DNA of 47,790 nt from Hyphomicrobiales bacterium (GTDB taxonomy: Bacteria > Pseudomonadota > Alphaproteobacteria > Rhizobiales > Beijerinckiaceae): NCBI GenBank assembly GCA_027483505.1, contig JAIXUP010000057.1, forward strand, positions 1-47,790, in the 5' to 3' direction. A program made the position numbers and the translations under genes. The notes under the pieces are model-generated. The model saw only the letters and a program-made list of their open reading frames with translations, had not been told where the DNA came from and did not search any database. Positions 9,270-16,689 of this stretch are shown here, one piece after another (position 1 is the stretch's first letter; the number at the start of each line of letters is the position of its first letter).

Positions 9270-10508
9270 TCATTGCCCCCTCCACACACGCTGCCAGAGC
9301 GGATTGAAACCGATACGGTAACTCAGTTCGGCAGGGCGTTCGATGTCCCAGATTGCAAGGTCGCACCATTTGCCAACCTCGATCGTGCCCGCATCGGCGG
9401 ACAGGCCCAGCGCAGCGGCCGCATGGCGCGTGACGCCAAGGAGGGTCTCCTCCGGCGTGAGACGAAACAGGGTACAGGCCATGTTCATCGCCAGGAGCAG
9501 CGACGTCATCGGCGATGAGCCGGGATTGCAGTCGGTCGCGATGGCGATCCTGGCGCCGGCCTTGCGCAGCAGATCGACCGGCGGCAGCTTCGTTTCGCGG
9601 ATGAAATAGAAGGCGCCGGGCAGCAGGACGGCGACCGTGCCGGCCTTCGCCAGCGCCTCCGCGCCCGCCTCGTCGAGATATTCGAGGTGGTCGGCGGAGA
9701 GCGCGCCATAACTGGCGGCAAGCGCAGCTCCATGCAGGTTGGACAGCTGCTCGGCGTGGATCTTCACCGGCAGACCAAGGGCCTTGGCCGCGTCAAAGAC
9801 ACGCCGGGTCTGATCGAGATTGAAAGCAATGCCCTCGGTGAAGATGTCGACGGCATCCACAAGGCCCTCCGCGTAGGCGGCGGACAGCATTGGGCCGACT
9901 ACAACGTCAATATAGCGGTCCGGATCGCCCTTGAACTCCGGCGGCAGGGCGTGTGCGCCCAGAAAACTCGTCTTCACGCTGACAGACCGCTCCCGCCCGA
10001 GACGCCGGGCTGTCCGCAGCTGTCGGCACTCGGTCTCCGTATCCAGCCCATAGCCTGACTTGATCTCGATGGTCGTGACGCCTTCCGCCACCAGCGCCTG
10101 CAGACGTCGGTCCGCGCTCGCAAACAGCTCGTCGTCGCTCGCAAGGCGCGTCGCCTTGACGGTCGAGACGATGCCGCCGCCGGTGCGGGCGATCTCTTCA
10201 TAGCTCGCCCCGTTGAGACGCATCTCGAACTCTGCGGCGCGGTCGCCGCCATAGACAAGATGGGTATGGCAGTCGATCAGACCCGGCGTGATCCACCGTC
10301 CACCGCAATCGATGTTCTCTGAAGATCGGAACGACGCCGGCAGGCTGTTGTCTGGACCGACATAGGCAATCCGGCCGGAAGCGTCGGTCGCAACGGCGCC
10401 GCTGTCGATCACGCCGAGGCCGGAAAGCTGCGGCGCCATCGTCGCCAACCGGGCGTTGCGCCACACCTTCGTCGCCGTCACGCTGCCCTGATCCCGATCT
10501 GTATTCAC
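9270..10508 (-). CDS. hutI: Imidazolonepropionase
   Basis: Protein of 412 aa of the amidohydrolase superfamily; it hydrolyses imidazolonepropionate to N-formimino-L-glutamate. The metal site motif [16 protein letters not shown], the segment [13 protein letters not shown], the metal His of KIHAEQLS, and the Asp in [12 protein letters not shown] are all intact. First gene of the hutI-hutH-hutU run. The GTG at 10508 is taken as start; a second in-frame GTG at 10481, after a CAGGG box, would give 403 aa and aligns better with family N-termini ([11 protein letters not shown]), so the start is uncertain by nine codons. The promoter should lie in the 545-nt gap upstream. Confidence 0.96.
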   Translation of the reverse strand: MNTDRDQGSVTATKVWRNARLATMAPQLSGLGVIDSGAVATDASGRIAYVGPDNSLPASFRSSENIDCGGRWITPGLIDCHTHLVYGGDRAAEFEMRLNGASYEEIARTGGGIVSTVKATRLASDDELFASADRRLQALVAEGVTTIEIKSGYGLDTETECRQLRTARRLGRERSVSVKTSFLGAHALPPEFKGDPDRYIDVVVGPMLSAAYAEGLVDAVDIFTEGIAFNLDQTRRVFDAAKALGLPVKIHAEQLSNLHGAALAASYGALSADHLEYLDEAGAEALAKAGTVAVLLPGAFYFIRETKLPPVDLLRKAGARIAIATDCNPGSSPMTSLLLAMNMACTLFRLTPEETLLGVTRHAAAALGLSADAGTIEVGKWCDLAIWDIERPAELSYRIGFNPLWQRVWRGQ

Positions 10509-11053
10509 GCGGTGAAACGACGATAGGCTATCTGCCAGGCAGGCACAACACCTGCTCCCAGTGGCTCAATATTGCTTTGATCTGTATGAAAAAATGGGCA
10601 AGTTGAGGCGGTTGGCGTCCGGAAGCGGTCTCGATTCCCGCTGCACTAGCGACAAGGGGCCGTTCGGCGATGACCCTGCCGAAACTGCTCCGGCGCGCCG
10701 ATGTGATCCGGTCAGCCTTGATCAGCGAGGACATTCCGAAATTTGTCCAGACATTTGCAAAACGAAAAGGCCGGCGATAGGGTGAGTTCCGGTCGCAACG
10801 CGCCGGGCGATCATCGGACAGGTGCAATCGGCAGGACGCTTTACGGCAAGGTGTGGGGTGACCATACGGTGAAGGGGTGCCCGGACGGCCCGTGCCGGCC
10901 CTCCATCGACCGTCACCGCGTTCAGGAAGTCAGCAGCCCGCAGGGCTTCTGCGGACTTCATCAGGGCGACCGAAAGGCGCGCCGGCGAGGCCATCCGCCC
11001 TGGATTCAGGTCGAAGGACAACACGCTGCGCCGGATGGCGGAAAGGACACCCC
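10509..11053. other. Intergenic region between hutI and the amidohydrolase gene
   Basis: A 545-nt divergent gap with no convincing gene. It holds an imperfect dyad at 10540-10556 (GCAGG, 7 nt, CCTGC), an AT-richer stretch near 10565-10595 that could carry the hutI promoter, and the conserved 13-nt operator candidate at 10741-10753. The 300 nt between that site and the next gene form a long leader or contain dead sequence. On the minus strand, 11024 to about 10905 translates to a stretch (NPGRMASPARL ... FLNAVTVDGG) faintly like the C-terminus of a short-chain dehydrogenase, possibly a decayed remnant. Not called as a gene. Confidence 0.5.
10741..10753 (-). promoter_or_regulatory. Candidate GntR operator, site 1
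   Basis: On the minus strand this reads TGTCTGGACAAAT, identical over 13 nt to the site at 13561-13573, and contains the palindrome TGTC-TG-GACA. Its GTC-N2-GAC core resembles operators of UTRA-domain GntR regulators such as NagR and DasR (GTCTAGAC core). It lies in the hutI/amidohydrolase divergent gap, about 300 nt before the amidohydrolase start and 233 nt before the hutI start. Binding by the local GntR protein is inferred. Confidence 0.5.
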
Positions 11054-11683
11054 ATGAGCGAAGATCTGCTGGAGAACTACCGTCGTGCCTATGACAACCG
11101 GATCGGCTACGGCAAGCGGCCGGCCTTGATCCTGGTCGATTTCGTCGAGGCCTATTTCGATCCGGCCTGTGATCTTTATGCCGGCGTTGACGAGGCGCTG
11201 GCCTCCGCCTTGCGCGTGCGCGCAGCGGCGCGGGCGAAGGGCGTGCCGGTCATCCTCACCAATGTGGTCTATCACCAGAAGGCTCTGGATGGCGGCCGGT
11301 TCTACCAGAAGGCCAAGGTGCTGAAGAACTTCCTGTGCGGCAGTCCGATGGGCGCCTGGCCGAAGGGTCTTGTTCCGGAAGACGACGAACTGGTCGTCTC
11401 CAAACAGTACCCCAGCGCCTTCTTCGGCACATCGCTGGCCTCGACCCTGACCACATGGGGCATCGACAGCCTGATCATCACTGGCGTCACGACAAGCGGC
11501 TGCATCCGCGCCACCTGTGTCGACACCTGCTCGCACGGCTTCATCCCGATCGTGGTGGCGGAAGCCTGCGGCGACCGGCACAAGGCGCCGCACGAAGCCA
11601 ATCTCTTCGACATGAACGCCAAATACGCCGACGTGGTGTCAGAGGCCGACGTGCTGGCCTATCTGCACAACCTGAAAGGCTGA
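11054..11683 (+). CDS. Isochorismatase-fold amidohydrolase (N-carbamoylsarcosine amidase-like)
   Basis: Protein of 209 aa. The cysteine-hydrolase triad is complete: Asp29 in LILVDFVEAY, Lys117 in VVSKQYPSAFFGT, and Cys150 in TGVTTSGCIRATCVD, with the Lys-Cys spacing (33) of N-carbamoylsarcosine amidase. This group hydrolyses C-N bonds of amides or carbamoyl compounds; close functional relatives include maleamate amidohydrolase. The start at 11054 follows AAGGA with a 6-nt spacer. It is the first gene of a two-gene run (4 nt to the lyase gene). Context suggests release of ammonia from an amidated dicarboxylate. The substrate is not determined; N-carbamoyl substrates remain possible. Confidence 0.88.
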   Translation: MSEDLLENYRRAYDNRIGYGKRPALILVDFVEAYFDPACDLYAGVDEALASALRVRAAARAKGVPVILTNVVYHQKALDGGRFYQKAKVLKNFLCGSPMGAWPKGLVPEDDELVVSKQYPSAFFGTSLASTLTTWGIDSLIITGVTTSGCIRATCVDTCSHGFIPIVVAEACGDRHKAPHEANLFDMNAKYADVVSEADVLAYLHNLKG

Positions 11684-11687
11684 CATC

Positions 11688-12560
11688 ATGGCAAAACGCA
11701 GCCTGCGCACGGCGCTCAAGAACGGCGAGTTCATTGCGGCGCCGGGCATCCATGACATGATGGCGGCGGTCATCGCCAACAAGATCGGCTTCGATTTCGT
11801 CTATGCCACCGGCTACTGGATGACGGCGTCCTGCTACGGACTGCCTGATGCAGGCATCGCCACCTACACCCAGATGCTCGACCGCGTCTCCACCTTGGCG
11901 CGCATCATGGACGCGAGCGTCATTGCCGATGCCGACACAGGCTATGGCGGCCTGCTCAATGTCCATCACACGGTCAGGGGCTATGAGGAGGCCGGAATCT
12001 CGGCGATCCAGATCGAGGATCAGGAGTTCCCGAAGAAGTGCGGACACACGCCCTTCAAGCGCTGCATTCCAACGGCCGACATGGTCGACAAGATCAAGGT
12101 GGCCTGCGAAGCGCGGCGCGATCCGGTCGAGACGCTGATCATCGCCCGCACGGATGCCCATCAGAGCGAGGGCTTCGAGGGCGCCATCAAACGGGCCAAG
12201 GCCTATGAAGCCGCCGGAGCGGACATCATCTTTGTGGAGGCTTTGGTCAGCGAAGCCGAAATGCGCGAGGCCTGCCGCAGCATCAGCAAACCGATGATCG
12301 CCAACATGGCGGACGGCGGCAAGACGCCGATCCGTTCCGCAAGCGACCTCAAGGACATCGGCTATCAGGCGGCGATCTTCCCGAGCATGACGGCGCTCGC
12401 CGCCAACGCGGCTGTCGCGCGCTCACTTGTCTCGCTCAAGCAAACCGGAACCAGCCTCAATCCCGACATTCCGCTCTACGACTTCCACGAGTTCTCCCGC
12501 CTCATCGGCTTCGAGGAGGTCTGGGCGTTTGAAAAGCGCTGGGCCCGCGACCGCGACTGA
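11688..12560 (+). CDS. Isocitrate lyase/PEP mutase family lyase
   Basis: Protein of 290 aa, a TIM-barrel enzyme of the ICL/PEPM superfamily. It has the Mg2+ site DADTGYGG (Asp81, Asp83), QIEDQEFPKKCGH with Glu110, Asp111 and Cys118, and IARTDA. The KKCGH loop with cysteine marks C-C lyases (2-methylisocitrate lyase, dimethylmalate lyase, oxaloacetate hydrolase or decarboxylase) and argues against a phosphonate mutase. It would cleave or decarboxylate a 2-hydroxy- or 2-oxo-dicarboxylic acid. Four nt after the amidohydrolase, so translationally linked; convergent with the HMG-CoA-lyase-like gene. The exact substrate cannot be assigned; context favours a branched malate-type acid. Confidence 0.88.
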   Translation: MAKRSLRTALKNGEFIAAPGIHDMMAAVIANKIGFDFVYATGYWMTASCYGLPDAGIATYTQMLDRVSTLARIMDASVIADADTGYGGLLNVHHTVRGYEEAGISAIQIEDQEFPKKCGHTPFKRCIPTADMVDKIKVACEARRDPVETLIIARTDAHQSEGFEGAIKRAKAYEAAGADIIFVEALVSEAEMREACRSISKPMIANMADGGKTPIRSASDLKDIGYQAAIFPSMTALAANAAVARSLVSLKQTGTSLNPDIPLYDFHEFSRLIGFEEVWAFEKRWARDRD

Positions 12561-12569
12561 GGCGGACTG

Positions 12570-13490
12570 TCACGCGGCAACAGCAGTCGGCGGAAAGGCT
12601 CCCGCGCGCGCAAGGCCGCTCTGGATCGGCTTCGCCAGGTTCGGTGCAAGCCACTGTGCGGCGGCGATCAGGCCTGAAAGGTCAACCCCCGTCGCGATGC
12701 CCATGCGCTCCAGCATGTAGACAACATCCTCGGTCGCCACATTGCCGGTCGCGTTGGGTGCAAACGGACACCCCCCGACGCCGCCGATGCTGGCGTCGAT
12801 CGCGTTCACGCCCGCTTCGACCGCAGCCAGCACATTGGCCAGCGCGGTGTTGCGCGTGTTGTGGAAATGACAGCGCAGTTTGACACGCCGATCGAGCCTG
12901 CGCGCTCCGGCCAGCAACTCCCGGACCTGTCCCGGAACGCCGCAGCCGATCGTATCGGCGAAAGCGATCTCATCAGGGTCTTCTTCGAGAACCCTCTCCG
13001 CAATTGTCAGCACGCTTGAAGCAGGAACTTCGCCCTCGAACGGACACCCGAAGCTGGCGCCGATACTCACGCTTCGCTTCAGGCCCTGCGCCCGGGCCAC
13101 CTGAGCCACATCGCGCCAAAGGGCGAGCGTTTCGTCGATGGAGACGCCCTGGTTGCGTCTGTTGAAGGTTTCGCTGGCGACGACCACGAAGTTGATCTCG
13201 TTGCAATGGGCGGCGGCGCGCTCCAGCCCGCGGGCGTTCATCACAAGGCCGATGCTGCTCAGCCCCTTGAAGCCGGCAAGTTGCGCGCTCAGTTCATCGG
13301 CGTCCGCCATTTGAGGGACGCGCTTTGGATTGACGAAACTTGTGGTCTCGACGCGGCTGATGCCGGCGGCAACCGCACGCTCGACCAGTTCGCGTTTGAT
13401 GGCGGTCGCGATGAACGCGGGCTCGTTCTGCAGCCCGTCGCGCGGGGAGACCTCGACGATTTCGATTGCCGTCTTTGCCATGCCGGTCAT
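12570..13490 (-). CDS. HMG-CoA lyase-like acyl-CoA lyase
   Basis: Protein of 306 aa of the DRE-TIM metallolyase family. All key HMG-CoA lyase residues are found at a constant offset: Arg17-Asp18 in VSPRDGLQNE, Glu48, His208 and His210 in CHFHNTRN, and Cys241 in GGVGGCPFAPNATGN. It cleaves a 3-hydroxy-3-methyl-acyl-CoA, such as HMG-CoA or citramalyl-CoA, to acetyl-CoA plus a keto acid. The start at 13490 follows GGGAG with a 5-nt spacer; the frame stays open for 32 codons upstream but that part is not conserved. Divergent from the CoA-transferase gene, which would supply its CoA ester. Leucine degradation is an alternative role, but no other liu genes are nearby. Confidence 0.9.
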   Translation of the reverse strand: MTGMAKTAIEIVEVSPRDGLQNEPAFIATAIKRELVERAVAAGISRVETTSFVNPKRVPQMADADELSAQLAGFKGLSSIGLVMNARGLERAAAHCNEINFVVVASETFNRRNQGVSIDETLALWRDVAQVARAQGLKRSVSIGASFGCPFEGEVPASSVLTIAERVLEEDPDEIAFADTIGCGVPGQVRELLAGARRLDRRVKLRCHFHNTRNTALANVLAAVEAGVNAIDASIGGVGGCPFAPNATGNVATEDVVYMLERMGIATGVDLSGLIAAAQWLAPNLAKPIQSGLARAGAFPPTAVAA

Positions 13491-13560
13491 GGGGACTCCC
13501 GATGCCGGCACGAAAAAGCGCTTGCCAGCCCAATTCAAGACCGTCATTAACATGGAATGT

Positions 13561-13573
13561 TGTCTGGACAAAT
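13561..13573 (+). promoter_or_regulatory. Candidate GntR operator, site 2
   Basis: TGTCTGGACAAAT, preceded by T, so the core TTGTC-TG-GACAA is a 12-nt palindrome with only the central pair unmatched. It lies between the divergent lyase and CoA-transferase genes and ends 12 nt before the CoA-transferase ATG, so a bound repressor would cover its ribosome site. On the minus strand TTGTCC within it is followed after 16 nt by TAATGA, a plausible -35/-10 pair for the lyase gene. Identical word at 10741-10753 in opposite orientation. Confidence 0.55.
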
Positions 13574-13584
13574 AGGGGCTCTGC

Positions 13585-14826
13585 ATGGCTGAAGCGCGCG
13601 ATCCGACCCGGAATGGTCCCCTGACAGATCTCCGGGTGATTGAAATGGGTCAGCTCCTCGCTGGTCCTTTCTGCGGTCAGTTGCTGGCGGATTTCGGCGC
13701 CGAGGTCATCAAGGTCGAGCAGCCCGGAGCCGGCGATCCGATGCGCGTCTGGGGCCGCGAGAAGGCCCACGGCAAGTCCCTGTGGTGGCCGGTCATCGCG
13801 CGCAACAAGAAGTCGGTCGAGATCAACGCGCGCGAGCCGGACGGCCAGGACCTGATCCGCAAGCTGGTGCAGAATGCCGACATCCTGGTCGAGAATTTCC
13901 GCCCCGGAACCATGGAGAAGTGGGGTCTGGGCTATGCCGATCTGGTCAAGATCAATCCGCGCATCATCATGATCCGCGTCTCCGGCTATGGCCAGACGGG
14001 TCCCTATGCGGAGAAGGCCGGCTACGGAGCAATCGGCGAGGCGCTGGGCGGGCTTCGTCATGTCGTGGGCGATCCGTCCAATCCGCCGAGCCGGATGGGT
14101 ATCTCCATCGGCGACACGCTTGCCGCAACCTTTGCCTGCCTTGGCGGGCTGATGGCGCTGCACAACCGCGAGCGCACGGGTCACGGGCAGGTGGTGGACA
14201 GCGCCATCTACGAAGCTGTCCTGGCGATCATGGAATCGCTGATCACGGAATACGACCAGGCCGGATATGTCCGCGAACGCTCTGGCGCGATCATTCCGAA
14301 TGTCGCGCCGTCCAATGTCTATCCAACCAGCGATGGCCGGATGATGCTGATCGCCGCCAACCAGGATACGGTGTTCAAGCGGCTTGCGGAGGCCATGGGC
14401 CGGCCCGAACTGGCGAACGACCCGCGCTATGCGACCCATATCGCGCGCGGCAGCGTTCAGGCCGAGCTTGACCGGATGATCGGCGAGTGGTCGCAGGGCT
14501 TCGATGCGGCGACGCTTGGCGAGTTGCTCGATCGCCATGGCGTGCCGCGCGGCGACATCTATCGGGCCCCCGAGATGCTGGAAGACATCCACTTCAAGGC
14601 GCGCGACGCCATCATCACCGTAGCCCACAAGCAGTTCGGCTCGCTCAGGATGCAGAATATCGCGCCCAAGCTGTCGGCGACGCCGGGCAAGGTCGTCAGT
14701 TGCGGTCCGGAACTCGGCGAGCACAATCGCGAGGTTCTCGGCGGCATTCTGGGCCTGGCCGACTCACGCCTTGGCGATCTGGCCGCGCGCGGCGTGATTG
14801 GCGCGTCGTTGAAGGCCGCCGCCTAG
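13585..14826 (+). CDS. Class III (CaiB/BaiF) CoA-transferase
   Basis: Protein of 413 aa, full length. Motifs: LRVIEMGQLLAGPFCGQLLADFGAEVIKVEQPGAGDPMR near the N-terminus, LVENFRPGTMEKWGLGY, and the catalytic Asp177 in MGISIGDTLAATFACLGGLMAL, which forms the aspartyl-CoA thioester in formyl-CoA transferase relatives. It would move CoA from a donor such as succinyl-CoA to a carboxylic acid in the cytoplasm. Divergent from the HMG-CoA-lyase-like gene (94 nt between starts), a pairing that suggests activation followed by cleavage of the same compound. No acyl-CoA hydratase is encoded here, so if an unsaturated acid is activated, hydration must come from elsewhere. Confidence 0.93.
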   Translation: MAEARDPTRNGPLTDLRVIEMGQLLAGPFCGQLLADFGAEVIKVEQPGAGDPMRVWGREKAHGKSLWWPVIARNKKSVEINAREPDGQDLIRKLVQNADILVENFRPGTMEKWGLGYADLVKINPRIIMIRVSGYGQTGPYAEKAGYGAIGEALGGLRHVVGDPSNPPSRMGISIGDTLAATFACLGGLMALHNRERTGHGQVVDSAIYEAVLAIMESLITEYDQAGYVRERSGAIIPNVAPSNVYPTSDGRMMLIAANQDTVFKRLAEAMGRPELANDPRYATHIARGSVQAELDRMIGEWSQGFDAATLGELLDRHGVPRGDIYRAPEMLEDIHFKARDAIITVAHKQFGSLRMQNIAPKLSATPGKVVSCGPELGEHNREVLGGILGLADSRLGDLAARGVIGASLKAAA

Positions 14827-14845
14827 GAGCGCGGGCGGCCCGGTC

Positions 14846-15583
14846 CTAGCTGGGGCCGTCGCGCTGGATCGCCATCCGGTAGGTGAATTCTGCCGCGTTG
14901 TGCCAGTTGAATGACGCGACCACCGTACCCTTCGCGGAGACGTAGCGGCGCATCATCAACAGCGCCACGTCGCTTTCGGAGATGCCAAGGGCGCGGGCGA
15001 TTTCCGGCGATGCCCGGCTGGCGCTGATGTGCTGCTGGGCGGTCAGGATCGGCTCATTGGCCCGCTTTTCGATATGCGCGTAGAACGGCCCGACACAGCC
15101 CGGCAGCTCCGGGGCAAGCCAGGACAGCCGGCCCGGAATGTAGGACTTGGTGAAGCAGAAGGGCTGCGCGTCGGGCGTCAGCGAACGCAGGCCGGTCACG
15201 ACCGTCCAGCGTTCGCCGCGTTTGCCGCCGACCTCCGCCGCAAGGGCCGATGTCAGAACGAGTTCCTCGATGGCTACAATCTTGAAAGACGTGTCGAGCG
15301 CGTACTGGAACAGTTCGGTGAGGGACCGGAGCGCGAAGAAGTAGCTCTCCTTTGCCTCTGACCGCTCGACGAATGTTCCGGCGCCCTGCTTTCGCGAAAT
15401 CAGCCCCATCGCGATCAGCCGCCTGAGGGCTTCGCGCACCGTATAGCGGCTGACGGTAAACTCGGCACAGAAGTCAGCTTCGGTCGGCAGCAGGGTTCCC
15501 ACGGGATAGAGGCCCGAGACGATGCGGGCCTTGAGCACATTCACAATCTGGAGATAGCGGGCGTCCGTGGGTTGGTTGGCCAT
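14846..15583 (-). CDS. GntR-family repressor with UTRA ligand domain
   Basis: Protein of 245 aa. The N-terminal winged helix (about 8-72; VSRYTVREALRRLIAMGLISRKQGAGTFVER) binds DNA. The C-terminal UTRA domain (about 90-238) is the chorismate-lyase-like ligand pocket of the HutC subfamily, ending in FNWHNAAEFTYRM. It lies inside the catabolic block, convergent with the CoA-transferase and divergent from the racemase-fold gene, so it probably senses a pathway acid and controls the block through the sites at 10741 and 13561. It could instead be the hut repressor HutC, which shares this architecture. A dyad sits just before its own start and suggests autoregulation. Confidence 0.92.
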   Translation of the reverse strand: MANQPTDARYLQIVNVLKARIVSGLYPVGTLLPTEADFCAEFTVSRYTVREALRRLIAMGLISRKQGAGTFVERSEAKESYFFALRSLTELFQYALDTSFKIVAIEELVLTSALAAEVGGKRGERWTVVTGLRSLTPDAQPFCFTKSYIPGRLSWLAPELPGCVGPFYAHIEKRANEPILTAQQHISASRASPEIARALGISESDVALLMMRRYVSAKGTVVASFNWHNAAEFTYRMAIQRDGPS

Positions 15584-15925
15584 ATGCTGTTATCGACCCC
15601 GATAAAACATCGCGTTTGCCGAGCAAGAGTACCAGCGCGACGGACGAACCAAGCGCCATAGTCGAGGCACGCCTATCCACAGCTTTTGGAGGCTGGGGCG
15701 CCATCCCTTTCGGGGCGCGCAGGGCCGCTCCCCTCCGTGCCACACCGTTCGGGCGACGAAGGCGCGGCCTTGGCGGCGTATCTCTGGACATCGACCCGGC
15801 CATGAACGCTCGCAATGTCGGAATGACCCTGACAGCCGCAGGATCGATTGCCCGTCGCCACGACTGCCCGGTCGTGCCAGTGTCCTGAAACCGTAACAAC
15901 CAAAGACATCCAACGGAGGATCATC
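15584..15925. other. Intergenic region between GntR and the racemase-fold gene
   Basis: A 342-nt divergent gap. It holds the dyad at 15590-15605 and a perfect 6-bp inverted repeat at 15859-15876 (CACGAC, 6 nt, GTCGTG) about 50 nt before the next start. The middle (15690-15780) is GC-rich with many short self-complementary stretches and no credible gene in any frame. The ribosome site of the downstream gene is GGAGGA at 15915-15920. No copy of TGTCTGGACA was seen here. Confidence 0.5.
15590..15605. promoter_or_regulatory. Dyad TTATCG-N4-CGATAA before the GntR gene
   Basis: A perfect 6-bp inverted repeat with a 4-nt spacer, ending 6 nt upstream of the GntR start codon (ATG at 15583). TGT precedes the left arm and AACA follows the right arm, nearly extending the symmetry. 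Its position over the ribosome site of a regulator gene fits an autoregulatory operator. Its sequence differs from the TGTCTGGACA sites, so it may belong to another protein. Confidence 0.4.
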
Positions 15926-16672
15926 ATGACAGACGCACTGGGATGGCGCAGGAAGTTCGGCGTGCTGGGGCCATCGACCAACACGATCGTGCAGCCCGAC
16001 TTCGAGGCGATGCGCCCGGTCGGTGTGACCAATCACTACAGCCGGATCTACACGCCCAACGCCAATGCCGTCAGCAACGAGAGCTTCCGGGCCGGAGCTG
16101 AAACGATCGCCAGCAACGTTCTGGACGCCGTACGCAGCGTCATGACCTGCGCACCGGATTATCTCGTGATGGGCATGTCAGCCGTGACCTTTTTCGACGG
16201 CGCAAAAGGTGCGGATGCCTTCATCGCCAAGGTCGAGAACGAGGCTGGCGTGAAGATCAGCATTGGCAGCCATGCCTGCGCGCAGGCCCTCAACGCCTAT
16301 GGCGGGGTCAGGCGACTGGCGGTGATCTCGCCCTATTGGCCCGTGATGAACACGGAAGTCGCGCGCTACTTCGGCGACATGGGCTTCAGCGTGGTCAGGG
16401 ACATCGCGCTTCAGTGCCGGTCCTGGACGGGCATCGCCGAGGTAACAACGGACACCTTGCGGGTCAAGCTCAGGGAACTGGACGGGGATGATGTTGACGC
16501 CATCGTTCAGGTCGGGACCAACCTGTCGATGGTCAGGCTTGCCGCCGCTGCCGAACTCTGGCTCGGAAAGCCCGTGATCGCCATCAACACGGCGACCTAT
16601 TGGCACGCCTTGCGCGCAAACGGGATCAACGACAAACTCGAAGGCTTGGGTCGGCTTCTTGCGGAGTTCTAG
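15926..16672 (+). CDS. Asp/Glu racemase-fold protein (maleate isomerase-like), catalytic cysteines absent
   Basis: Protein of 248 aa with the two-domain pattern of maleate cis-trans isomerase and arylmalonate decarboxylase: GVLGPSTNTIVQPDFEAM at the N-terminus, DYLVMGMSAVTFFDG in mid-protein, and VGTNLSMVRLAAAAELWLGKPVIAINTATYWHALRANGI at the C-terminus. Where family members carry cysteines (GCT and SCTNL), this protein has Met84 (GMS) and Gly197 (VGTNL). It therefore should not use the two-cysteine mechanism; chemistry is uncertain. The start follows GGAGGA. The next gene on the strand is hutF, 128 nt away across a structured leader. It is grouped with the catabolic block by position and family. 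Confidence 0.82.
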   Translation: MTDALGWRRKFGVLGPSTNTIVQPDFEAMRPVGVTNHYSRIYTPNANAVSNESFRAGAETIASNVLDAVRSVMTCAPDYLVMGMSAVTFFDGAKGADAFIAKVENEAGVKISIGSHACAQALNAYGGVRRLAVISPYWPVMNTEVARYFGDMGFSVVRDIALQCRSWTGIAEVTTDTLRVKLRELDGDDVDAIVQVGTNLSMVRLAAAAELWLGKPVIAINTATYWHALRANGINDKLEGLGRLLAEF

Positions 16673-16689
16673 CCGATCCGCTCATTGGT

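Noticed and set aside
9236..9289. Longer HutH with 18 extra residues
   Set aside because: It would overlap the end of hutI, and the shorter start puts the MIO triplet at the family numbering 142-144.
10743..11057. 104-codon open frame upstream of the amidohydrolase gene
   Set aside because: No recognisable domain; it overlaps the operator candidate and the ribosome site of the next gene.
11688..12560. Phosphonopyruvate mutase or phosphonate metabolism
   Set aside because: The KKCGH loop with cysteine marks lyases, and no phosphonate genes are nearby.
15616..15888. 90-codon open frame in the GntR-racemase gap
   Set aside because: Composition is that of frame-shifted GC-rich DNA; no domain, ribosome site or conserved pattern is visible.
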